This document shows positions 24,530-33,004 of a DNA stretch of 38,393 nt, piece after piece. The notes below the pieces were generated by a model that was not told the origin of the DNA, searched no databases, and saw nothing but the letters and a program-made list of their open reading frames with translations. Numbering within the stretch: the first letter of the stretch is position 1; each line of letters begins with the position of its first letter. The translations under genes were made by a program, and so were the position numbers. Source of the stretch: JBEIHI01 sp964655245 (GTDB lineage: Bacteria; Bdellovibrionota; UBA2394); assembly GCA_964655245.1 (NCBI GenBank), contig CAZZLQ010000015.1:1-38393 (forward strand). Reading direction: 5' to 3'.

Positions 24530-25144
24530 TTATGTCTCCGATCGACCAAGTTCGAATCGAACAAATCGATTAATGACGATATTCTCACCAATCTTGGCGA
24601 TCACATCTTTGAGATAAGCCTCGATGGTCGTGTCAGGGTTTTTGACAAACACCTGCTCCATCAAGCAGATCTCTTGGAAGAACTTATCAATCTTGCCATC
24701 CACGATCTTGCCAAGCACTGCTTCAGGCTTGCCGGACTCACGGGCTTGATCCATGAAAACAGCTCGCTCCCGCGCCAAAACGTTCTCAGGCACTTCAGTT
24801 CTGTTGACGTATCGAGGATTAGCCGCTGCGACTTGCATCGCCACATCTTTGCAGAAAGCTTGGAAAGCTTCGTTTCGAGCAACAAAATCAGTTTCGCAGT
24901 TCACTTCGACCAGAACGCCGATTTTTCCACCACCGTGGATATAGGAAACAACCGAGCCTTGCTTTGTCTCACGACCAGCCTTCTTGTCAGCCGAAGCAAT
25001 CCCCTTCTTTCGAAGGAAGTCGATTGCCTTTTCAAGATCACCACCGCACTCAAGCAGGGCTTTCTTGCAATCCATCATTCCTGCGCCAGTCTTCTCACGC
25101 AGATTTCTTACTTCTGTGGCAGAAGGTTCAACAGCAGCCGTCAT
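24530..25144 (-). CDS. tsf: Elongation factor Ts (short form)
   Basis: Nucleotide-exchange factor for EF-Tu. The UBA-like N-domain VRNLREKTGAGMMDCKKAL is followed by a core with VLVEVNCETDFVARNEAF. I start it at ATG 25144, whose upstream AAGGA at about 25160 is a plausible RBS; a TTG-type extension 33 nt upstream would overlap rpsB. This gives 204 aa, against 283 in E. coli, i.e. the single-subdomain short form seen in Thermus and some other bacteria. Only 4 nt separate it from rpsB. Confidence 0.95.
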   Translation of the reverse strand: MTAAVEPSATEVRNLREKTGAGMMDCKKALLECGGDLEKAIDFLRKKGIASADKKAGRETKQGSVVSYIHGGGKIGVLVEVNCETDFVARNEAFQAFCKDVAMQVAAANPRYVNRTEVPENVLARERAVFMDQARESGKPEAVLGKIVDGKIDKFFQEICLMEQVFVKNPDTTIEAYLKDVIAKIGENIVINRFVRFELGRSET

Positions 25145-25148
25145 CACG

Positions 25149-25967
25149 TTATTTTCCTTCTCGAGTGGTTTCAACAACAGGGCCTTTGCCTCGTCGAGCG
25201 GTCGTGTCTTTTTCTGATCTCTCAGTATTTCCGACTCGCTTCAAATGATCCTCACGAACCTTGTGACCTTCAAGAATCGCATCAGCAATCTTTGAGGTAT
25301 ACAGCTTGATCGCTCGCATCGAGTCATCGTTTCCAGGAACAGGGTAATCAATGCCAGTAGGTTCGCAGTTGGTATCGACAATCGCAATGATTGGAATGCC
25401 CAAGGTCGTTGCTTCGTTTACTGCAATGTATTCCATATTCACGCCAATCACGAAGATGGCGCCAGGAAGTTCATTCATATCACGAATACCCATGAAAACT
25501 TTTTCGAGTTTGCCACGCTTCTTTTCCAACAGAAGAATCTCTTTTTTCTTACGGATTCCGTAGTTCTTATCTTCTGCCATTTTTTGAAGGGTCTTCATGA
25601 CGTTGATCGATCGCTTCACCGTGGGGAAGTTGGTGAGAGTTCCACCGATCCATCGCTCATTCACATAATATTGACCCGCTCGTGTGGCTTCTTCTCGGAT
25701 GACATCTTGAGCTTGTCGCTTAGTTCCAACAAAAAGAAACTTCTGTCCGGTGGAAGCAATTCGACGAACAGCTTCAAGAGCTTCACGAAACTTTCCAGCA
25801 GTTTTTTGCAGGTTGATAATGTAAACCCCATTTCGCGCATCGTGAATGTAGGGTTTCATTTTGGGATTCCACTTGGCAGTCTGATGTCCGAAATGGACAC
25901 CTGCTTCGATCAATTCTCGAACTGATACGTTCACTTTTTCTTCTGCCGAAGTTTGCAAGGCACTCAT
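25149..25967 (-). CDS. rpsB: 30S ribosomal protein S2
   Basis: First gene of the long minus-strand operon. EAGVHFGHQTAKWNPKM is the S2 signature, followed by YIHDARNGVYIINLQKT, VGTKRQAQDVI and ERWIGGTLTNF. At 272 aa it is slightly long, because of a C-terminal polar tail (ARRGKGPVVETTREGK). AAGGAG lies about 11 nt before the ATG. Upstream is a possible promoter in the 103-bp gap before the lipoprotein gene. S2 commonly controls its own operon in enterobacteria, but no such leader was recognised here. Confidence 0.97.
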   Translation of the reverse strand: MSALQTSAEEKVNVSVRELIEAGVHFGHQTAKWNPKMKPYIHDARNGVYIINLQKTAGKFREALEAVRRIASTGQKFLFVGTKRQAQDVIREEATRAGQYYVNERWIGGTLTNFPTVKRSINVMKTLQKMAEDKNYGIRKKKEILLLEKKRGKLEKVFMGIRDMNELPGAIFVIGVNMEYIAVNEATTLGIPIIAIVDTNCEPTGIDYPVPGNDDSMRAIKLYTSKIADAILEGHKVREDHLKRVGNTERSEKDTTARRGKGPVVETTREGK

Positions 25968-26021
25968 TCGCTAGTTGCTCCTTATCTGTGCAATCTTATC
26001 GATTAAAACTTAACTCAAAGA

Positions 26022-26049
26022 CGTACAAGGCTCAGGCCGTGGATGTCAA
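26022..26049 (-). promoter_or_regulatory. Putative promoter of the rpsB operon
   Basis: On the minus strand a perfect TTGACA (26049-26044) is followed after 16 nt by TGTACG (26027-26022), only a three-of-six -10. A second possibility is the TAAGAT hexamer nearer the gene. Given the length of the operon a promoter here is expected, but the exact pair is tentative. Confidence 0.3.
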
Positions 26050-26057
26050 AGCTGTTG

Positions 26058-26085
26058 ATAGGGAAAAAGCCTATTTGGAGGCCCC
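26058..26085 (-). terminator. Possible weak intrinsic terminator after the lipoprotein gene
   Basis: Read on the minus strand, GGCCT-CCAAAT-AGGCT is followed by a T-run (about 26069-26064). The stem is short, with a G-U pair, and straddles the stop codon of the lipoprotein gene. It would separate the mla operon from the rpsB operon; strength is uncertain. Confidence 0.35.
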
Positions 26086-26643
26086 CGCGGGCTTCTTTTC
26101 TGCCCCAGCAGGGGTCGGCTTAACGGCCGGTGAGGAGGGCTCACCCTGAGCCTTTCCCGAGGCTGCCTTAGGCGGCGATTTTGGCCTAGAAGCCGCTTTA
26201 GAGGCCTCAGCAGCCGCATTTTGCTTGGCCACAACATCCTCAAGTCGACGGATTTCAAGCCGCAGCTCTCTCACCAAATCCTCATAAGTACGGCGCAGTC
26301 TCTCAGCCTTATCGCCATGATCTTTTGCCTGAATCTCAAGTTGAGCCGTACAGGACTGATCCTTAGTCCTTGCCTCGGTCTCAAAACTCTTCAAACGGGC
26401 GACCTCTTTGGACAGCTCTGTATTACGCTCTAAAAGCTCTTGAGACAGAAGATCGAGGGATTGCGTCTGCTCTTTCATTTGAAGAAAGAGGTTTGGATCA
26501 CACTCAAGAGCCGCCGCCTCCACATTCTTCAGCTTATCCTCAGCCTGTCGGAGCTTGGCCCTTTGATCGTCATATTGCTGCTTCGGAACGCAGGCTCCGA
26601 GCCCAAAGATACCCAAGACTAATAAAGGTAGGAAAGGCTTCAT
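26071..26643 (-). CDS. Coiled-coil lipoprotein of unknown function
   Basis: At 190 aa from the ATG at 26643. The N-terminus MKPFLPLLVLGIFGLGAC ends in a lipobox (L-G-A-C), so Cys18 should be lipidated after signal peptidase II cleavage. The next residues, VPKQQYDD, give no Asp at +2, so the lipoprotein may be sorted to the outer membrane. The middle 120 residues form a heptad-rich helix with EDKLKN, ELLERNTELSKEVARL and RLRRTYEDLVRELRLEIRRLEDV. The last 50 residues are Pro/Ala/Lys-rich and disordered, a linker that often crosses peptidoglycan. It is the last gene after mlaD, with a 52-nt gap, and might assist lipid transport. No OmpA-like or TolA-like domain follows. Confidence 0.78.
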   Translation of the reverse strand: MKPFLPLLVLGIFGLGACVPKQQYDDQRAKLRQAEDKLKNVEAAALECDPNLFLQMKEQTQSLDLLSQELLERNTELSKEVARLKSFETEARTKDQSCTAQLEIQAKDHGDKAERLRRTYEDLVRELRLEIRRLEDVVAKQNAAAEASKAASRPKSPPKAASGKAQGEPSSPAVKPTPAGAEKKPAGASK

Positions 26644-26695
26644 AGCTTGCAAGCTTAACTAAATTCTGTGGATTGCGCCAATCCATTCAATGCTT

Positions 26696-28150
26696 CTAGC
26701 GAGCAGATGCCGCGACACCAGCCACACCCAATAAGCTCTTCAGATCATCGTCAGTGAGCATTAAGCCGACACCGCCGAAGTAGTTGCGCTGACCCCCCTT
26801 AATCATGAGGTCATCCACACCGCCTGTTAGATGAAGAATCTTCCAAAGCTTCATGGCTCCATAGACTCTCAAATGAGGATTTTCGCTTCGCCCAAAATCA
26901 AACGCATCAATTCCCAGCGAAAAACGATCTTTGAAAAGATGATACTCAAGTCCAAGGCCGCCGGTTGATCGCATCAATCCAGCCTTCAAAGTCAGATCAA
27001 AGAATCGTCGCGCGAATAATGCCGTGAAGACAAATCTGTCCTTCTGAACCTTTTCGACGACGGTCACAGGAGAACCACCATCCGTTGTCGTCTCAGTGAC
27101 GGTTGTCATCGTCGGCGTGGTCGACAGAGGTGTATCCGTAAATTCTAGCAAAAAGTATTTGTCATAATTCGGCTGAATCCGGAAAGAAGCCACTGATTGC
27201 AACTGCTGAGTGCTACCCAGAAACTCCCCTCGATATCCCACCGCCAACTCAAGTCGCTGAACCCGACCCACAAAATCATTGATGCCATCAAGCGTATCGT
27301 TGACCTTGTTCACTGTTGTTTCGTCGCTCAGAAGTTTTCCAAGAGTCCCCTCACCGCGCTCCACTTTGGCAACGATCCTGTTCAAGCTTTCAACCGTTCC
27401 ATTGATTTTGGTCACAACTCCCTTGAAGTCGTGGACCACATCTCTTAACTGAGGGTCGGCATCTTCAACAAAACCCTGAATCATCTCGCTTGTAGACTTG
27501 AGGCTGTCGACAACTTCCTTGAGATTGCCGTCATTGAGCATCTTGGAAAAGGTGTGAACGTTTTTGACGATATCATTGAAACCTTCGCGATTGGTTTGAA
27601 CCAAATCCTTCAGATCCTCAGAGACCGTATGCATATTACTGATCACCTGCTGAATACTCGGCTTACCCTCTTCACCCTTCAAAAAGCCTTTGATGGCCTC
27701 GGCGACCTCATTGAAATTTCTCATGGCCGTATCGAAATCGCCCGACTGACTGATGCCCTCTAAAGTTCCTCCATCGGGAACTGGTGGGAGAGAACCTCCA
27801 CCGACAATCGCGATAATCTTTTCACCCAAAATTCCTCGTCCTCGAAGAGCTGCTACTGAATCTTGGTACACCTCCGCATTTCGATCGATCTTAGTCACCA
27901 CGTAAGCCTTGCCGTTTTGAAGATAGATCTGGTCAACGGAGCCAACGCGAATACCGGAGAGCTCCACTGAAGTGCGAGGAAGAAGGCCCGAAACATCGCT
28001 AAAAGTCACAATCAGGGTTTTTGATCCGCCAAAGGAAAAGCCAGACCTGTTGATCTGGGTCGTCAAATAGATCAGCCCTGAAAGCACCAAAATGGCAAAA
28101 ATACCAACCTTGGCCTCAACAGCGAATCCGCTTTTCCGCCCCTGACTCAT
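26696..28150 (-). CDS. MlaD-like MCE-domain protein with C-terminal beta-rich domain
   Basis: The N-terminus has a cytoplasmic segment and one membrane helix (about residues 12-29: KVGIFAILVLSGLIYL). The MCE domain follows (about 40-120) with IVTFSDVSGLLPRTSVELSGIRVGSV and GRGILGEKIIAI, which form the lipid-binding hexamer in MlaD/PqiB. Residues about 130-280 are a helical coiled region with repeated VHTFSKML-like and VVHDFKGVV segments. The last 190 residues switch to alternating hydrophobic beta-strand sequence (VGYRGEF, FALFARRFFDLTLKAGLM, GLGLEYHLFKDRFSLGIDAF, GGVGLML) resembling an outer-membrane barrel. At 484 aa it is far longer than E. coli MlaD. Start overlaps the mlaF stop by 4 nt (ATGA). 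Confidence 0.88.
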   Translation of the reverse strand: MSQGRKSGFAVEAKVGIFAILVLSGLIYLTTQINRSGFSFGGSKTLIVTFSDVSGLLPRTSVELSGIRVGSVDQIYLQNGKAYVVTKIDRNAEVYQDSVAALRGRGILGEKIIAIVGGGSLPPVPDGGTLEGISQSGDFDTAMRNFNEVAEAIKGFLKGEEGKPSIQQVISNMHTVSEDLKDLVQTNREGFNDIVKNVHTFSKMLNDGNLKEVVDSLKSTSEMIQGFVEDADPQLRDVVHDFKGVVTKINGTVESLNRIVAKVERGEGTLGKLLSDETTVNKVNDTLDGINDFVGRVQRLELAVGYRGEFLGSTQQLQSVASFRIQPNYDKYFLLEFTDTPLSTTPTMTTVTETTTDGGSPVTVVEKVQKDRFVFTALFARRFFDLTLKAGLMRSTGGLGLEYHLFKDRFSLGIDAFDFGRSENPHLRVYGAMKLWKILHLTGGVDDLMIKGGQRNYFGGVGLMLTDDDLKSLLGVAGVAASAR

Positions 28151-28896
28151 TCTCCCCCTTCAATTCCAGGACGAATGAACGCCCTCACAATAGGATTCGA
28201 TGAATGCAGAATATCATGAGGCGTACCTTCAGCCACGATTCTTCCATCGTGAAGCATCGCCACTTTGTTGGCAATTCTTAGTGTGGCGCGAATATCGTGA
28301 CTAATAATGATCGTCGTGCCCTCAAGCGCGTTTTGGGTATCTACAATCAAATCATCGATGGCGCGGGACATCACAGGATCGAGTCCAGTTGTTGGCTCAT
28401 CATAAAGAATAATATCCGGATTCAAAACAATAGCTCGGGCCAAACCCACGCGCTTTCGCATACCGCCCGACAATTCCGATGGAGTCTTTGCTTCAATTCC
28501 GGAAAGCCCCACAGCTTTTAGTTTCTCAGCCACCAACTGCGCAATCTTATCCTCAGCGAAGTTCGTATGCTCTCTCAGAGGGAAGGCAATGTTTTCGTAG
28601 ACGTTCATTGAGTCAAAAAGCGCAGCATCTTGAAACAACATCCCCATCTTCGTGCGAACTTGTTTGATTTCATGCTGATTGAGATCAAAAATGTTTTGTC
28701 CATTAATGAGAATTTCTCCGGAGTCGGGAGATATCAATCCAATCAAATGTTTAAGCATGACAGATTTTCCACAACCACTCCCTCCGATAATGACTGTGGT
28801 TTGCCCACGGGGAATATCCAAACTGACGCCTTTGAGAACATGCTGAGAACCAAAGTGGCGGTGCAGATTTCGAATTTGAACCATGGGCTGCGTCAT
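28147..28896 (-). CDS. mlaF: MlaF-like ABC transporter ATP-binding protein
   Basis: ATPase of the Mla/MCE phospholipid transporter. Walker A GGSGCGKS is at residues 38-45, the Q-loop FQDAALFDSMNVYENIAFP is the MlaF-type variant, the signature LSGGMRKR at 142-149, and Walker B IILYDEPTTGLDP with Glu167; the H-switch is IISHDI. At 249 aa it is normal. It lies 1 nt downstream of the permease and overlaps mlaD by 4 nt. Known family partners are a permease, an MCE protein and usually MlaB and MlaC; no MlaB or MlaC is seen here. Confidence 0.94.
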   Translation of the reverse strand: MTQPMVQIRNLHRHFGSQHVLKGVSLDIPRGQTTVIIGGSGCGKSVMLKHLIGLISPDSGEILINGQNIFDLNQHEIKQVRTKMGMLFQDAALFDSMNVYENIAFPLREHTNFAEDKIAQLVAEKLKAVGLSGIEAKTPSELSGGMRKRVGLARAIVLNPDIILYDEPTTGLDPVMSRAIDDLIVDTQNALEGTTIIISHDIRATLRIANKVAMLHDGRIVAEGTPHDILHSSNPIVRAFIRPGIEGGE

Positions 28897-28897
28897 A

Positions 28898-29665
28898 TCA
28901 AAACATCAATGCTGTCAAAAAATAATCCGAGATCAAGATTGTCACCGAGGAGATAACGACTGCCTGAGTTGTCGAGTTGCCAACACCCTCAGCACCACCC
29001 GATGTCAGAAACCCCTTGCGACATCCTACGACTGAAATAATGACTCCAAACACAGCAGCTTTCACGATCCCATTATAGAGATCATCGTCTTTGACATAGA
29101 CTTGAATCTTATCAAAATAAGTCGCTGGATTGATCTCGAGTAAGCCAATCGAAACCGCATAAGAACCAATCAAACCAAAAACGTTAAAAACAACACAAAG
29201 TAAGGGAACCATCAAAAACGAAGCTAGGATTCGAGGGGCGATCAGATAAGAATGAGGGTCAACAGCCATCACTTCCAACGCATCAATCTGCTGAGTCACT
29301 CTCATCGTTCCAATCTGTGCGGCCATGGCAGAGCCACAACGAGCGGCAACCATCAAACCCGCCATCACAGGGCCCAGCTCGCGAAACAAGGACAGAGCCA
29401 CAACGGCCCCCGTGACACCCTCTGCATTAAACAATCGAAAAGCTTTACCACTCTGAAGAGCCAAGACGGCCCCCGTAAACATCCCAGTCAAACAAATGAT
29501 GAAGCTCGAGTTAACCCCGATGAACTCCATTTGTTTAAAAATCAGCTTTCCGCGAAATGGTCGAACAAACAGCGCTGAGAGCCCCCGGAAGAAAGTAACA
29601 AAGAATCCGCCGACACCTATCAGCGAGCCGAAGAATGCTTTTTGACCTAAATCAGAAACGCTCAT
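28898..29665 (-). CDS. mlaE: MlaE-like ABC transporter permease
   Basis: Inner-membrane permease of the MCE-type lipid transporter, 255 aa, with about five to six membrane helices. MlaE/YrbE family features include FTGAVLALQSGKAF, the ELGPVMAGLMVAARCGSAMAAQIGTMRVTQQIDALEVM stretch with its E-x-D motif, and FVTSGGAEGVGNSTTQAVV (here FLTSGGAEGVG). The start lies 4 nt after the alr stop, so alr-mlaE-mlaF-mlaD are one transcript. Confidence 0.95.
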   Translation of the reverse strand: MSVSDLGQKAFFGSLIGVGGFFVTFFRGLSALFVRPFRGKLIFKQMEFIGVNSSFIICLTGMFTGAVLALQSGKAFRLFNAEGVTGAVVALSLFRELGPVMAGLMVAARCGSAMAAQIGTMRVTQQIDALEVMAVDPHSYLIAPRILASFLMVPLLCVVFNVFGLIGSYAVSIGLLEINPATYFDKIQVYVKDDDLYNGIVKAAVFGVIISVVGCRKGFLTSGGAEGVGNSTTQAVVISSVTILISDYFLTALMF

Positions 29666-29669
29666 GAAA

Positions 29670-30815
29670 CTACTTCACCCACATCCTTGGAATCCGCTTA
29701 GCAATTCGCAAATTCAATTCGTAGGGCTCCACCACATGAGATTTTAATAAAGGATTGGGAAAGCGTCCCCAAAATACCGCACGGTCCCCCACTTTCATCC
29801 CTCGTCCACTGGCTTTGAGCATCACCATGTCCATACAGATCGATCCACAGACACTCAATGTCCCCCTCCGCTGATCTTTGCGACTGCGCCACTGAACCTT
29901 GAGAAGATCAGCGTACTGCTTAGAAAGACCATCCGCATATCCGAGGGGCACGACACCAAAATCATGGGCCTTAGTCGCTCGATAGTGATGCCCATAGCTA
30001 ATCCCCTCACCCTTCTCAACACGCTTCATCCAACCCACTTCTGAAACGAGCTCTAAAACGGGCTTCAATCCACTCGAATCTCTCATTCCAGAGGGCAAAT
30101 AACCCCACATCGCAATTCCAGGACGCACCAAATTCGAAACTTCTGAAAGAATGCCCCCCTTCAGACGATGTTTGGTAAACAAGGCAGCGGTATTTTCGGA
30201 ATGGACCCACCGGGGTTTGACACCCTCCGATCGAAACCACCGAACAGCCTCTTCAAAAATTCGAACCTGCCGATTAAAAATGGCATCGCCAGCTGTTGCA
30301 AAGTGAGTCATCAAGCCATCGAGCTGGATCTTCGATCTCTGAATCAGACGAATGGCTTCGGCCCAATCATCGGGCTTCAGGCCAAGACGATTCATTCCCG
30401 TGTCGAGCTTCAAATGCAGCTTTAGTGTGGGATAAGCTGAGAGCGTTTTGAGTGTCTGCAAATCATTCACGGTCACCTCAAGATCATGGCGACGGATGAG
30501 CTCAATACGGTCACGACCCCAGTCCACAGTTCCGCCCAAAACCAAAAGATCTGAGGATCCAGAGATTCTTCGAGCTTCGATCGCCTCAGAAATCGAGGCT
30601 AGCGCGAATCGCTTCACTCCCTGATTCAGCAACTCAGGCATCGAGACATGCAAATCGTGCCCGTACGCATCCGCTTTTACCACCGCCATCAATTGCGCAT
30701 CAGGACGATGGATCAAAGACTGTTCTTTGATCCGCTTTCGAACGATCCGCAAATTGTCGGCCAAGGCCTTTCGGGACAACAAAGCAGCCGCAGGCCTTAG
30801 AAGGGAGGAAACCAT
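29670..30815 (-). CDS. alr: Alanine racemase
   Basis: PLP enzyme that makes D-alanine for peptidoglycan. The PLP lysine is Lys47 in VVKADAYGH. LKLDTGMNRLGL, SYGHHYRA, VPLGYADGL and CMDMVML (the catalytic Tyr/Met region of the second subunit) are all conserved. The length of 381 aa is normal. The ATG at 30815 has no strong SD. It is divergent from the zinc-ribbon gene (start 30887) and heads the alr-mlaEFD operon, so it shares a 71-bp promoter region. Confidence 0.96.
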   Translation of the reverse strand: MVSSLLRPAAALLSRKALADNLRIVRKRIKEQSLIHRPDAQLMAVVKADAYGHDLHVSMPELLNQGVKRFALASISEAIEARRISGSSDLLVLGGTVDWGRDRIELIRRHDLEVTVNDLQTLKTLSAYPTLKLHLKLDTGMNRLGLKPDDWAEAIRLIQRSKIQLDGLMTHFATAGDAIFNRQVRIFEEAVRWFRSEGVKPRWVHSENTAALFTKHRLKGGILSEVSNLVRPGIAMWGYLPSGMRDSSGLKPVLELVSEVGWMKRVEKGEGISYGHHYRATKAHDFGVVPLGYADGLSKQYADLLKVQWRSRKDQRRGTLSVCGSICMDMVMLKASGRGMKVGDRAVFWGRFPNPLLKSHVVEPYELNLRIAKRIPRMWVK

Positions 30816-30886
30816 AGGCCGTATTCAATCCGTTTGAGTTTTCGGGATCAAGGAACTTGCGAACCAAGTAAGCGTCAGGCTTACTG

Positions 30887-31315
30887 ATGGGGATGTCGTC
30901 ACAATCGAAAGCCTCTGCGGGAAAAGAGATCAAACACTATTGCAACCGATGTGCTCTCGACCTGTGGCATACCGTGATCGCCGTCGTCAATGGACTTCCA
31001 GCTCGGGTTCGCTGCAATACCTGCAAGGGTGAGCGAAACTACAAAAACCCCGTGACCGCCTTAAAGGCCAAATCAGAGGCTCCTTCTCGTCCGAGAGTGA
31101 CCGGGGCTCATCCCGATCTTTACCAAAAGAAGCTTCAGGAGAACCTGATGAAGACCGTTTTGACCTACCGAGCCGATCAGCCTTTTTCGGAAAATGACGT
31201 GATTGACCACCCCACCTTCGGCCGAGGCGTTGTTTTGAAGTTGATTTTCCCTGATCGAATGGACGTTTTGTTTCAAGATGAAACGAAGACCTTAGTTCGA
31301 AAATCAGCCTCTTGA
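30887..31315 (+). CDS. Zinc-ribbon protein with CarD/SH3-like C-terminal segment
   Basis: At 142 aa it has two CxxC pairs, Cys19-x2-Cys22 and Cys43-x2-Cys46, in the spacing of a treble-clef or zinc-ribbon finger (HYCNRCALDLWH, RCNTCKGERNYK). After a basic linker (PSRPRVTGAHPD) it ends with NDVIDHPTFGRGVVLKLI and DRMDVLFQDETKTLV, which resembles the Tudor/SH3-like strand motif of CarD-type RNA polymerase-binding proteins and of other short delta-proteobacterial zinc-ribbon proteins. It is cytoplasmic and probably interacts with nucleic acid or RNA polymerase; this is inference. ATG 30887 has a possible SD AGG 8 nt upstream; ATG 30893 is an alternative. Confidence 0.75.
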   Translation: MGMSSQSKASAGKEIKHYCNRCALDLWHTVIAVVNGLPARVRCNTCKGERNYKNPVTALKAKSEAPSRPRVTGAHPDLYQKKLQENLMKTVLTYRADQPFSENDVIDHPTFGRGVVLKLIFPDRMDVLFQDETKTLVRKSAS

Positions 31316-31392
31316 TGCGTTTTAACCCATTCTTAACCGTTTTTAATGTCCGGAATTGAATCCTGTCGCTACAATGAGTAGAGGAGAGCGCG

Positions 31393-32217
31393 ATGACACT
31401 TCAAAGTCTGCTCGATTCCGCAGCGATTCGATACCGAATGCACCAGGCACATTGCCCTCGCTTTGAGCCAAAGGTTCGCTTCAGCATTGAGGCCAATAAC
31501 TTTGTCGTCAAAACTGCCGAGACAGCTGAAGAGTTTCAAAAGGTTCTTAAACTTCGCTACAACGTCTTTATTAAGGAAGGCCTCCACAAACGAAAGCCCA
31601 TAAAGGTCGATGTGGAGAGTTGGGATTTTCTAGCGGATCATTTGATTGTTGTTGAAAAGGCGACTCAGAAGATTGCGGGAACCTACCGCCTCATTTCTTC
31701 TAAATTCTCCGATCGCTTCTATTCTCAAAGTGAGTTTGAGATGGAGGACCTCCTCAAGCTGCCCGGTAACAAACTGGAGCTGGGGCGAGCTTGCATCGAC
31801 AAAGATTTTCGAGCTGGCATCGTCATGACGCTGCTTTGGCGTGGACTCGTTCGAATGATCCAAGAGACGGAATCCCGTTATCTTTTTGGCTGTACTTCAA
31901 TCAAGACCACAGACACCGAGCAGATCGCCCAACTCACTCGATTCTTTATTGAGAATGGACATCTTTCTCATCAGGCCAATGCTACTCCGCTTCGAAAGTA
32001 CACAGTGAAGGACTTGCCCCTCATGCTTGAGTGCTGCGATCCGGATTTTCAGATTTCCGAAATGGTACCGCCGCTGATGAATTCATATCTCAAAGCCGGA
32101 GCAAAGGTTTGTGGAATGCCCGCTCTTGATAAAGCTTTCAAATGCGTCGACTTTCTTACTCTCCTCGATACAACCCAAATCACCGAGGCTTACGAAAGAA
32201 AGTATAAGGTATGCTAA
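31393..32217 (+). CDS. OlsB-like GNAT N-acyltransferase (amino-acid lipid synthesis)
   Basis: At 274 aa it has the acyl-ACP-dependent GNAT pattern of OlsB/PF13444: LRYNVFIKEG, ADHLIVV followed by IAGTYRLI, FYSQSEF, and LELGRACIDKDFR. OlsB acylates the alpha-amino group of ornithine with a 3-hydroxy fatty acid. A GAGGAG site (31381-31386) lies 6 nt before the ATG. The next gene is a PlsC-type acyltransferase that overlaps it by 7 nt, exactly the olsB-olsA arrangement. The known alternatives for this family are other N-acyl amino-acid (e.g. lysine or glycine) lipid synthases and hemolysin-labelled acyltransferases, so the substrate amino acid is not certain. Confidence 0.8.
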   Translation: MTLQSLLDSAAIRYRMHQAHCPRFEPKVRFSIEANNFVVKTAETAEEFQKVLKLRYNVFIKEGLHKRKPIKVDVESWDFLADHLIVVEKATQKIAGTYRLISSKFSDRFYSQSEFEMEDLLKLPGNKLELGRACIDKDFRAGIVMTLLWRGLVRMIQETESRYLFGCTSIKTTDTEQIAQLTRFFIENGHLSHQANATPLRKYTVKDLPLMLECCDPDFQISEMVPPLMNSYLKAGAKVCGMPALDKAFKCVDFLTLLDTTQITEAYERKYKVC

Positions 32218-32987
32218 GGCCCCTTCGGCGTAGCGCAAGCATCTCATCGATTTTAGCAAAACACATTAGCACCGGACTTTTGATCGATTCCATTCGCCGC
32301 GACGAAATCAAAAAGCGGGAGATTTTTATTGAGCGCACATCGAAGGGCGCCAAACGAGCTTTAAAAACTTTGGGAATCAAGGTCGAGCATGAGGGTCTTG
32401 AAAACATCGAACGCCTCGAGAAAAATGCACTCATTATCTCGAACCATCTTTCCTACATTGATATCCTGCTGATCTCTTCGACCATTCCCACGGCCTTCGT
32501 CACATCGAATGATCTAAAGGAAACAAAGTTTCTTGGTCGCGTGGCCAAACTGGGAGGAAGTTTTTTTGTAGAACGCCGGCATCAACTGAGCATGAGATCT
32601 GAGATTGATCGAATTGCAGATGAGCTTAAGCGCGGACTCTCGATCACCGTGTTCCCTGAGGCCACCACAAGTGACGGCTCTCAAATCAAACCTTTTAAAC
32701 GAAGTTTGTTTGCCGCTGCTCAACGCGCAGAAATCGACATTCTTCCCATTTGCATCAACTACACTCACATTGATGGGGAGCCAGTCACAGCAAAAAACCG
32801 CGATCGAATCTTCTACTACGGTGATATGACCTTCTTTTCGCACTTAAAGGGAATGCTTAAACATCGATCGATTGGCGCTAAGCTCTCTGTCTTGAAGCCT
32901 GTTTCTGCTGGGGATTTTGATGACAGCAGAGATCTCATGGCACACACCTACGAACTCATCAACTCAGTTTACAAACCGATCCGTTAA
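32211..32987 (+). CDS. PlsC/OlsA-like 1-acylglycerol-3-phosphate (or lyso-lipid) O-acyltransferase
   Basis: The family catalytic H-x4-D is at residues 79-84 (NHLSYID). The glycerol-phosphate-binding FPEATTSDG at about 148-156 is the EGTxS-type block III with an unusual Ala in place of Gly. At 258 aa it is typical. It overlaps the OlsB-like gene by 7 nt, so it may be the second enzyme of ornithine-lipid synthesis (OlsA, esterifying the 3-hydroxyl of lyso-ornithine lipid). A role as a plain PlsC in phosphatidic acid synthesis cannot be excluded. No membrane helix is obvious, so it is likely peripheral on the inner leaflet. Confidence 0.84.
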   Translation: MLRPLRRSASISSILAKHISTGLLIDSIRRDEIKKREIFIERTSKGAKRALKTLGIKVEHEGLENIERLEKNALIISNHLSYIDILLISSTIPTAFVTSNDLKETKFLGRVAKLGGSFFVERRHQLSMRSEIDRIADELKRGLSITVFPEATTSDGSQIKPFKRSLFAAAQRAEIDILPICINYTHIDGEPVTAKNRDRIFYYGDMTFFSHLKGMLKHRSIGAKLSVLKPVSAGDFDDSRDLMAHTYELINSVYKPIR

Positions 32988-33004
32988 AGTTAGTTCCATG
33001 CATT

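Noticed and set aside
24674..25309. Plus-strand open frame of 211 codons opposite tsf and rpsB
   Set aside because: It lies antisense to two well-conserved ribosomal/translation genes and has no independent support.
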